Shown here piece after piece: positions 24,901 through 36,900 of a DNA stretch of 64,000 nt; the first letter of the stretch is position 1, and each line of letters starts with the position of its first letter. Source of the DNA: Macrosoma leucophasiata (lineage: Eukaryota; Arthropoda; Insecta; Lepidoptera; Hedylidae); contig JAWQUS010000022.1 in NCBI GenBank assembly GCA_036365455.1, forward strand, positions 9,486,001-9,550,000. Reading direction: 5' to 3'. The notes under the pieces are model-generated. The model saw nothing but the letters and a program-made list of their open reading frames with translations. It had not been told where the DNA came from and made no database searches. The translations under genes were made by a program, and so were the position numbers.

Positions 24901-27900
24901 CATTACCACCTGACCGGAACACGATAGTGCTGAACACTACCATTTAGCGGCAAGTAGGTATATTAGGTAAAGCGGTGGTGCCTACGCCCGCGAGCTCTGT
25001 CACTGGAGTTCTACCACCAGTAAAAGCATGCAGCAGACTTTAGTTTATCGCGAACAAAATGAAAGTTATATAATATTATGTATGTTAGTCTTAAAGGTAT
25101 ATATTTGATATGGGCTTACTGTTTATTGTAAGCATTGTTGCCTGAAAATAAATACATAATTAGACGCAGCGGGGGAGTTTGTTTTATGTTATGTTTGTAT
25201 AGATTACCAGCAGCGGGAGTAAAATATAGTTGTGTCAACAGAAGAAGTGGTGGTCGTGGAGGAAGAGGCCGGCCCCTCCACCTCCGCCCCCCCCGCCCCC
25301 CCCGCCGGTGACGACACCAAGATACTGCTCGACGATGCCACCGGTCAGTCTATAGCGGGGACCATAGAGCAACACGGGCCACCGGCCGCGGCGGACCGGA
25401 GGGTAGCCATAGCGTTTATCACCGATGCAAAACAGTCTCTCATTTTTTGCGCTGAGAAATACGTGCGACACACACACAACAAAAATCGTCTTTTACTACG
25501 AAACTCACACCTTGACCACACCGCGGGCACTCCGCCAAAATTCCTTACAAACGCTTAATTTGGTCTCTATAACACAGACATTAATCAGTGACGTGTATTT
25601 ACACGCGCACCTGTGTGCGTACAGAATATCAACCGTCGCCCACAAGGGGGGAGGAGGTCGGGTGATGCGGGGAAATCGGGCGGGACGTCGAAGTGTCCAT
25701 TCTTTACATAGTATTATTACATATTCTCTGCCTTGACTTTAACAAAATACATAAACAATTTCACGTATACATTTAAACATCTCGGCGATAGGCATAAATA
25801 CACGTGTGCTTGTACTTTGACAGAGGGAAAAGCCTTGGTGGCCCGTGTTGCTCTGTGGTAGGGATTATTGATCTTACTCGAGGGCGTTATCTAAGTATAC
25901 TTCTATACTAATATTTTATAAAGAAGAAACATTTGTGTTTTATGTTATTTAACCCATGTTTCCAGTAGCACCACCCCTAGATGCAGCTTTTTAATTGTAA
26001 AAGAAGTTTTGAAATCGGTTCAGTATACTTTTTTAAAGAAAAATGGAAAGAAAAATTAGGCGAGACTCTAATTCGCGACCACTGGGAATCTAGTCCGGCC
26101 GCTCTTCCAACTGAGCTACCGAAGTCCTGCCCGATTTTTCAAATCTTTTCTTCACATTTATTGCATTGCCTTATGGTGGCAGTAGCGACATCTATTGCTA
26201 ACAATGCTAGTTGGCTAGTTAGGCAATCTATAAAATAAACTTTGCAGTTTATTAAATATCGTAAAGAAGTCGCATTTACCTTTAATAATTGTTTATATAT
26301 TATTTCGCATTAACGCATGCTAGTGTTTTCTTTCCATTTTTCTTTAAAAATATATTTCAGTAGCTTTAAACGTGATGCCCTCAGAGCCGGAGGACAGCGC
26401 GAGCGAGGAGGAGGCGGGGGCGGGGGGGCCGGGGGACCCGGGGTGGCCGAGGGGGCCGGGGGGGCCGCTGACGCTGGCCGGGCTCAGCCGCGCGCCGCCC
26501 GCCGCACACGCGCGCCGCTCCGACAGGTCGCTTATGCTTATATGTATAAAAAAAAAGAAAAGCTTTATTGTGTTTTTATTTATTTTACATGTAGGTACTC
26601 TCAATTGTATAAGTAACTAGCTGTCCCGGCTAACTTCGTATCGCCCTAGAAAACAAAAAAAAAAGTCCAAAAATGTTATGAAAAATAGATGTTGGCCGAT
26701 TCTCAGACCTACCCAATATGCTCACAAAATTTCATGAGAATCTGTCCAGCCGTTCCGGAGGAGTATGGCAACGAAGACTATGACACGAGAATTTTATATA
26801 TTAGATAATAAAATAATTTGCATTATTAGGGTATTTGAAAGTGTGTATTAAAAAAAAATGACATAATCTGAAAGTAACATGGAAATGATAAGTATGAACA
26901 TAAACAATATTAAAATCGGTGCGTTATTGTAGAAGAGATATAAAATAATAATATAAAATAAAATTTAGCTTAAAAATAATAACAGTATTAGAATTTAGAA
27001 TCCTTTGAGGGCTATTAGAGATAAGGTGTGAAAGACTTTATCTCTGGTTCTATTGGCATTTTTCCATTTTCGGGAAATTTCCCATCATCTCGGAGTATGT
27101 TAAATGTGCCCGGAGATACCAACAGGCTCGACACCTGTTACATGGGCCAAAACGTAACCGGCGAATCGTGGGTGTTTGCATGTATACTTCAATGCATTGA
27201 ATGCATGCGTTTACCTCTGCCTACCCCTTTGGGGATTACAGGCGTGAAGTTACGTTACTATTTGAAATTTCAGTGAAAAAAAACTATTCAATATCCTGTG
27301 GAGGAACGGCTGGAAGTGTTGATGAAAAGGGGGTGATAGCGCCTGGCGGGTCGCGACCCAACGATTGATATTGAGAAGTTGTATATATGGCAACTCTTGA
27401 GAAATCTTCGTATGTGCGATGTAATTCGACTGACACGGCATCTACCGTACTAGACAAGTACTGTGAGCCACTCGTTGGCGCCTTAACGTAGTGGGCGCTA
27501 CAATGCCGATTATATTTTTATGTAGTACAGTCATGTCCTAACACAAGGTGTATGTCGCAGGTACTTCTGGAGTGCTTTGACAGTGGCGTTGGTGTATGCC
27601 CTACCAGTTGTCCAGCTACTGTCCACATACCAGCGGGTGAGTAGATACAATTTTATAATTGGTCCCAAAAAAGAAGAAAAAAAAACACCTTAATTTCCCA
27701 ACAAAATGTTCCTTCAACAGTTTTGTTTTAGGCTATGTTCCATAATCCACTGGCGACCACTGCAAGAGGTGTCATCAGTACAGTGCACTGCGAAGCCGTT
27801 CCGTTTTATTTGACAGCACTGTTTACTGTTTAAAATGGAACGCTGGGAGTTTTGGCGGGAAGCTTGAATGACTCATGTGGTGCTCTTATTTTATTTCATT

Positions 27901-30900
27901 TTCTTGGTGTATTTTTAAGTTATATTAAATAAAGTTGGTGGCATTTTGTTTGATATACGAGTAGGTTTATTACAGTGCCCGTGTATAGTGAAATAGAATA
28001 ACAGTGCGAAAACACGACCTTTCAGGTTGCCTCCAAAACTTCATTGTAAATGTTCTGGTAAAGTAGCCATCGCTTGAATAACTGACTGTAACTCACTTGA
28101 CTGATATACTTAATAAATAATTGACTGAGTGTTCTATTATACTAACTTTTACACTGCTTAAATAAATAGGAATACGAAATATCGTTTTACTTGACACTGG
28201 TATACATATGCGTAATAGCGATGACATAATAAAAAAAAAAACGGAACGCTGTCCAATATACTGGATTGATGCACGATTATAAATATCTTGAGTTACTTTC
28301 TATTTTACAAAATATTGTTTCCACACTGCAATAAAAGCAATTTCTACGAATTTCCATTTTTTTTTGTATATCGATGCAATCTATCTATCTATCTATGCTA
28401 ATAACAATAAACAAAAAAACAAAACGATAGTGTCAGACTGGTCCATACAGCAACACGGGCCACCGGCCGCGGCGGACCGGATCCCCCCCGGTCCGCCGGT
28501 AGCGATAGTATATGCAGGCTTTCCCCTCTGCCAAAGTACAAAACCAAATGCCCGTCGCCTAGATGTTTGAATGTGTGTGTGAAATTGTTTATGTATTTTG
28601 TTAAAGTCAAGGTGTGAGTTTCGTTTGTGACGTTTCGTCACGTGATCAAACCACTGAGGGCACTGAACCTCGAAAGCTCCAGTGCTCACAGTATAAGAAT
28701 GACGTCATCTGTGACGTTACACAGTTAAATATGACACCTGCGGTAGTATACTGTCAGCTATATCGGAACGAAATTTTCAGCACAGCACTGTCTCAGTGGC
28801 CGCAGTGCTTTTTGGAACACAGGCTTGATTATGACTCCGCAGATGATCTTCGAAACCGGCGACCAGGACCTGTGCTACTACAACTTCCTGTGCGCGCACC
28901 CCCTGGGCCCCCTGGCGGACTCCAACCACGTGTTCAGCAACCTGGGGTACGTGGTGTTGGGGCTGGTCTTCATGGCCCAGACCAGGTGGCGCCAGGTCGC
29001 CTCCAGGACCACTGCGCAGGTGATTGTTATAAAGCAAATAAATATGAATTTTTTCAATGCTACACAGGATTTATTTTTTTTTCAATTTTAGTTTTTAAGC
29101 TATTGCATAGCTTCTATCGCGGGCCTTGAGCGCGGGGACCGAATTCAGAAATTCCGTAACGAAAAAACCTCACGCTCCCCACTCCGACGGGCACGGAGGT
29201 GTGGCTGCAATAGCTTTAACGCGGCAGTCCCCGAGTGCCACACGTCGATTTTTTTATTTTTAGTTTTTTACTTCGTTATTTTAGTTTTTTTTTGATATTG
29301 TGTTTATACTATTCTTTTTTTTGTATTTTTATTTATTTATTAATAATAATTTTTTTTTGTTAAATTTTTATTCAATATTTTTTATTTACATAAATTGCAT
29401 CTATTTGTTATATATTTTTTTCACTCTCTGCCTTCCCGTTAGTAACTCGGTGTGAAGATACATTCACAAACAGCTTTGATATTTTTGTCTTTCTGAACAG
29501 GTGTCTAATAACGTTATCGCAGGTATATGGCGTGTGATGTCAATTTGACATTTTCATTTTTTAAATTGTTTTTTGATTATATAGTACTTGAAGAAAAAAG
29601 TAATATTTTCTAAATACTATCGAAATCGATTTCATGTGTTTAATACTAAGAACTTAAACTAATCGATTTCCAATTTAAAGAAGCGTCGGCTGTATCGCCG
29701 CCATGTTGAATATGGTTGATAATGATAAAATCGTTTGAATTAAATGTGGTAGTAACTCTAAAATATATTCTTGAATAAACTAATTGTATTTTTTTCGGAT
29801 TCTTCTTTCTTTCTTTCTTCTCGGCTCTAGTTCGTACATGTCCTCAAAAAATGGGTAAATCCATTTTTTGAGGACATGTACGAACTAGAGCCGAGCTCGC
29901 AACATCTCCTTTGATTTCTACAACATGTGTCTAATTTTGGGGTAGGCCTACAAACACTGCCCTTCCTTACCACCGCTGACCATAGCGTCTGCAGTAGTAT
30001 GCTGTTGTCCCCAGGGTATGGGCATCCCGCAGCACGCGGGCCTGTTCTACTCGATGGGGCTGGCGCTCACTATGGAGGGAGTTCTGTCAGCCTGTTACCA
30101 CCTCTGCCCCAACCACATGAACTTCCAATTTGGTAATGTTTTCTATATTAATTTTCATGAAATTATTAGATTTTTTTTAATATAATGGAAGTGGCAAACT
30201 AGCATGCAGTTCACATTCATGTTAAGTGATGTCTGCAGCCTATAGACACCCACACAAAGACCAAAGTCAAAATGCAGATACGTTACGATACTCCTGAGGC
30301 TTAAGGTGTTGTGCCTCTGTGCCGGAAATTATAGGGCCGTGTATTACCACCTGACCGGAACACGATAGTGCTGAACACTATCATTTAGCGGCAAGTATAT
30401 TAGATAAAGCAGGTAAGGCACATATAGCGATAAGGCTCGGTTAAGCGCTACGGGCGCGGTCGGGTAGTGTGATGAGGTAACCGCTAGTGGAAAATTAAAT
30501 GCGCGTTTCCGTGCTTCGGAGGGCATGTTAAGCCGTCGGTCCCGGTTGCTATCGATTCATAGCAGTCGTTAAACCTTGTCGGAGGCCTTATGGACGGTTT
30601 GAAAACATCCAACAGCGGGTTGGCCACTAACCCACCCACCTCCACCAACCCGCATTGGAGCAGCGTGGTGGAGTAAGCTCCAGGCCTCGCCCCAAAAAAA
30701 GGGGAGAGACTCGTGCCCAGCAGTGGGACGTATAATGGGTTGCCATTATTATTATTATTATATTAGATAATGCGGTGGTGCCTACGCCCGCGAGCTCCGT
30801 CGCTAGAGCTCTACCACCAGTAAAAGCATTTCTTTAGATATATTTTTACGAGTTATTGGTACGATATTTTAATGGAAATTGTTAGTTTTCTTTAAAGTTA

Positions 30901-33900
30901 AACTAACATATAGTATGTTTGTATGTAACAGATTCATCGTTCATGTACGTGATAGCGGTGCTGTGTATGGTGAAGCTGTACCAGAGCCGGCACCCCGACG
31001 TGAACGCCAGCGCCCACGCCACCTTCATGCTGCTGGCCGCCTGCATGGCCATCGGTACGTGCTACCTTGCTCATTTGTTCGTTATTAAAATAATATTGTT
31101 TTTGTAAACAGCGCCATCTGTTGATTGGTTATTAAATTTTTTGCAACTTTCATTTAGGTCAGTAATCTGTTTTCTGATGACTTTTTGGTTCGTGTTTTTT
31201 ATTTTTAACCGACTTCGAAAAAAGGAGGAGGTTCTCAATTCGTCCGGATGTTTTTTATTTAAGTATGTTCAGCGATAATTTAAAAACGCGTGTACCGATT
31301 TGGATGTTTTTTTTTTGTTTGAAAGGGTATATTGCACAGTTAGTCCCATTGTAACCATGTCAATATCTGATAATGGGATCCTGGAGAAATCGAAGGAACT
31401 CTTCAAAGGAGAATGTTCAAAAACAGTGTTCTTTCTTTTTTTTGTGTTATAATGTCAATGCTTTCATAAATGTTGTTTTTTTTTGTCGTACCAACCTACT
31501 TGTATTTTAAATGTTTAATTTTTTTTTCTATTGTTTTTCTATGCAGTATTTGATCGGCTGCGCCAATAAATGTTTTTTCTTCTTTTTTCTTTTCTTCAAA
31601 ATCGCCCTGATTGGCGTCTTAACAACTTGTATGTAGAAAATTGTTTTTTGAATTTACATTTCACTCAAAATTTTTTCACGATAAAACGAATGCGGATTTT
31701 CAAGATATTTCTTAATAGTTCATAAATTATTTTGTAGTGAACTGCCGATCACAGACCAATAACCAAGCTGCCAATGTCAACACCACTGCATTATTTACTT
31801 TTTTGCGTTGGACACTGGTCATTTTAGGACCTTTATAATTTCGTCGAAATAAAATCGATTTCAACGATCGATTGCTTTATTAACGATATTCAACGGAATA
31901 GGTTATTCATGTTTACTATTTGTCTTGTATAATCACTAGATATCAAGTGGATACAATTTGAACAGTACCTTAGTTTTGACTTAGCTCAAATTCATCATAT
32001 AAACGTCTCACTTTTTATTATCATGAAGCGGCAAATAGAAAAACAGTTTACTTTGATGGTAAGTGAATATATAGCATATAAACGCCCTCATGAAAACCAG
32101 ATATTTATTTATTAGTTGTTAAGTATTTAATATTTGTATGGTATTACTACCTGGAGAAGAATCATGATTACGCCATGCGGTTAAACTATAATACCTACTT
32201 AATGTAAGTAAAACAGCTAAGATGCTACACAATACTTTAAAATAGTCTTCGCTTATTTTAGTAACCTCTGGCAGGTACAGCACACAAATCTTAAACTCAA
32301 AGTAACCAAAAGTTCGTAATGCAGTTTTTTAAAAACTCCTATTGATACCTTTTTTCTTTTTTGCGCACGCATTTCTTAAGACATTGCCTATATTTTGCCA
32401 GTAATCCCGTCGAGACGCAAGAAGGGCGAACTCCCATACAAAATTGGTCATTCTCCTTTCATAGCATATTTCAAGTATGAGATTTTCGATATTTTTTATA
32501 ATAATGATAACCTTCCGTGCCTTGTGGCCGCACACCTCACCTCACCTCACCTCACACGTGGTCCCATTATTACAATATAATAATGTCGTCCAATTGTGAA
32601 TGCACCATGGAATATGGGTAATTTAGTACCAGACACCCAGTATAGAAATACTAATTATATTATAACTAGCTGTTGCCCGCGGCTTCGCCCGCGTGGATGT
32701 CGAAAAGTAGCCTATGTTCTTTCTCAAAGTCAGCACTATCTCTGTACCAAATTTCATTAAAATCGGTTCAGACGTTTGGACGTGAAAAGGTAACAGACAG
32801 ACAGACAGAGTTACTTTCGCATTTATAATATTAGTAGGGATATCTTAAAATATATTTAAATTAAAATAATTTAATTAACTACCGACATCCAATCCCGTGC
32901 TATTCCTCCTACATTTATTATATTTAGGAATAGGTAGGTAGGTACATACAAAGTAAGAAGCCGGATAGTCGGCGCTCTTTGCTGATTAGTCTGTACATCT
33001 CTAAAAAGAAGTATAACTTCGAAGAATATAAAACCATTATTAAGATTTTTAAGTAGGAAGGGGATTTACAGTGCTCAACAATAAATATTGCTCATCGAGC
33101 CTAGGAAGGTGACTTCGGCCTATTTCGGGTCTGTAGAGCGTTATCTCTTTCGCACCGTGCCTATTTGACGTTTGTCGACCATTTTGATCAAGTTTTGTCC
33201 AATACCGGACTGTCACTGCTTACGTAGGCAGAGTGCAGCAGAGATAACGCTCTACGAAGTCGAAACGAGCCGATCTTCTCTTTCGTAGACTCGATCTGCA
33301 ATTTTAATTGTTGAGTACTGTATATTCTTTACAACCTTCAGTTTTTTACTGGTGGTAGAGCTCCAGTGACGGAGCTCGCGGGCGTAGGCACCACCGCATT
33401 AATATACTTGCCGCTAAATGTTAGTGTTCAGCACTATCGTGTTCCGGTCAGGTGGTAATGTAAGGCCTTGTGATTTCCGGCACAGAGGCATAACACCTTA
33501 GGCCTCAGGAGTGGTAAGGCATCTGCATTTTGACCTTTGTCTTTTTGTAGGTGTCTAAGGGCTGCTGTCATCACTTAACATCAATGTGAACTGCATGATT
33601 GTTTGCAGTTTCCATTAAAAAAAAAACCTAACCCAGGATCTGGGACAATCTGCTAAAGATAATTTGCTGTCCAGGCGTGGTGGGTATAATGTACCCGAGC
33701 GTTTACTTCTGGGTGCTGTTCACCGTGCTGCACCTCGCTATATGCTTCGTGCTCACCTTCAAGATATACTATGTCGGCAAGTTTAAGTTCGGTGAGTTTT
33801 GGATGTATTAATATCCGACTTTATTTTAGTTTTTTTTTATTAATTACTGGCGTTACTTGTTATGCATATTGTCAATGTCAAGTAAAACTATATTTCGTAT

Positions 33901-36900
33901 TCGTAATAAGCAACGTAAAAATCAGAGTCAGTCAGTCAATTTATCAGTCCGCCAGTCAGAGTCTGTCAGAGTCACAGTAATTCGAGTAAAGCGATGGCGC
34001 CTTTACCAAAATATTTACTATGAAGTTTTGGAGGCAACCCGAAAGAACGTGTTTTTGCACTGTTATTCTATTTCACTATACACGAGCATTGTAATAAGCC
34101 TATATCAAACAAAATGCCATCAACATTATTTAATATATCTAAAAAATACACCAAGAAAATGAAATAAAATAAGAGCACCACACGCATCTTCAAGATTCCC
34201 GCCAAAACTCATTATATGAGTTTACTTCTTAAGAAATGATTTGAGTTATAAGGCCCGGTGCGGAAATTTTATGAGGAGTATAATGAAGTGTAACACTTCA
34301 CGTCGTGGCGTTACGCGTTACAGCCGGTGACCGGCAACCGTACACACACTAAACACATTACACACATTACACACAGTACACACACTACTCACACTACACA
34401 CGCTACACACACTACACACGCAAGCGATTTCCGCACCGCACGCCCAGTCGTATACTTTATGGGAAATTAACTAATGGTACGGAACCCTGTCAACTTAAAC
34501 CGACTGGCACTTGACCATTTTTTGATTAAGTTTATGTATGTTTGATGTATTTTTATTTGCGAGTTTTAGTTTTATTTTTATTATATTATTTTCAGATGCG
34601 GGTATATACAGTCGCACCTGGACGTGCGTCCGGGCCCGCGGCTGGCGAGCCCTGCGGCCGCGCCACGGGTACCGCGCGCTAGTGATCGCCGTCGCCGATG
34701 TCGCCAACATCGCTCTCGCTGCTTACGGGTAAATAACTATAAAGTATACTAGCTGTTGCCCGCGGTTTTGCCCGCGTGTATATCTAGTGTATGTAGTTTT
34801 TCGCATAACCTATAAAACTCATCAAATCATCCCATTGCATCCCACTGGAACATTTTTTCGGGATAAGAAGTCCTCCTGTAATCTAACTCAGCTAATACCC
34901 TATCTGTGTAACAAATTTCATCAAAATTCGTTCAGTAGTTTCGGCGTGATTGAGACAAACATCCAAAAAAAGAAACTTCACGTTTATAATATTAGTGTGA
35001 TGTATGTATGTATCTTCACGCCAGGTCCCTACCGGGGTAGGCAGAGAGTGTAAAGCGCCGGATATCCCGGTCCTGACACACCCCCCGTGCTTCAGCTACA
35101 TTCATTAATCTCTTCATACATGTACGCCGATTTCTAAGTCTTCGCAAGAGGCCGCATCCTCAGACACAATCAGACAGTACCATACCTATTTGCTCATAGT
35201 AGGTCAGTCTCGGACTTTTTTTAATGTAAGCGACAAGCATGCCGTTCACATTGATGTTAAGTGATGACTGCAGCAAAAAAAAACTAAAACACAAAAACCA
35301 AGGTCAAAATGTAGATGCGTTACAACGTTATCAGTTCTGAGGCCTAAGGTGTTATGCCTCTGTGCCGGAAATTACAAGGCCATACATTGCTACCTGGCCG
35401 GAACACGATAGTGCTGAAGACTACACATTTAACGACAAGTATATTAGGCAATGCGGTGGTGCCTACGCCCGCGAACTCCGTCACTGGAGCTCTACCACTA
35501 GTGCATTTTGATCTCTGGTTTCTATGTAGATGTCTCTCGGCTGCAGTCATCACTTAACATCATAGTGAGCTGCATGCTTGTATGCCACCTTCCTTACATA
35601 AAAAAAATCTATGTTTTTTTTGCAGTTTGTATGAGCACAATCGGGACTTCGCGCGGCACTTGCTCGCCATACTGATGGGCAACACCATACTTTATATGTT
35701 TGGGTGAGTTTAAAAAATTCTATTTTAAGCTGCCTCGGTAGCCTAGTGGTAGCAGGCCACTACTACTACGCTGAGGTCCCGGGTTTGATTCCCGGGTAGG
35801 GGGTTATCAGAGATAATGGTGTAAAAGTCATTTATCTCTGGTTCTATTGGAATTTTTCCATTCATTTTAATCTATTTTCTCTAAATTTCCCAGCACCTCG
35901 AAGTTTGGTATGTGCCCGGAGATGGCAACAGGCTCGCCACCTGTTACATGGGCCAAAACGTAACCGGCGAATCGTGGGTGTTTGCATGTATGCATTTACC
36001 TCTGCTTACTCTTTCGGGGATTACCGGCGTGATGTTACGTCTATTTTAAGCCTGAGTTGCACCACAATTTTTGCTAAAGTTATTGTAATATTTCACATCC
36101 TTCTCTAACATAAAGAAATGTTTGTTTTTTTTTTTCGCATTAACACATGCTTGTGAAATATATTTTATTTTTAAAGAAAAATGGAAAGAAAAATTTGACT
36201 TCAGGCGAGACTCGAAAGGGTAAAAAGGGTAAAAGCGACTTCTTTACGATATTCAATAAACTGCAAAGTCTATTATATCGGTTGCCTAACTAGCATAGTT
36301 GGCAATAGATGGCGCTGCTGCTACCATAAAGCAATGCAATAGATGTGAAGGAAAGATTTGACAAATCGGGCAGGACTTCAGTAGCTCAATTGGAAGAGCG
36401 GCTGGACTAGATTCCCAGTAGGCCGCGAGTTCGAGTCTCGCCTGAAGTCATATAAAGAAATGTGTTATTTTTTTTTTTAACAAAATACGCTTATACTCAC
36501 AGCCCCACAGTAGGTATAAACCTGTGTTGTGGGTGCCGTTGTACACATACAACACATACACAAACACCCAGACCCGAAACAAATATCTGTAGCCCATACA
36601 AATATTTGTCCCGGTGCGGGAATGTGTGAGATGGCCGTTTGATTCGAATGGTCATCTCACACCGCTGGACTAACCAGGTCGTCATAAAATTAGAGAAGGA
36701 TATGAAATGTTAGAGCTTGTCTAGGCTGAAATGACGCGCCCCACTACTTAACTGGTTGCTTTCGATGTGTGAGTGCAGGTGTTGGTGATGGCACTCTGTC
36801 TGTGTGGGAGCGTAGTAGTTCTAGTATTCTAGTAGTCGACGCTCCCACACAGATAAAGTGTGTTATTAGTATTTGTGGCGAACCACACTTTACTATTTAC

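Noticed and set aside
28614..29129. 171-codon frame overlapping SID-1-like exon 12
   Set aside because: Wrong frame relative to the conserved exon; a shadow.
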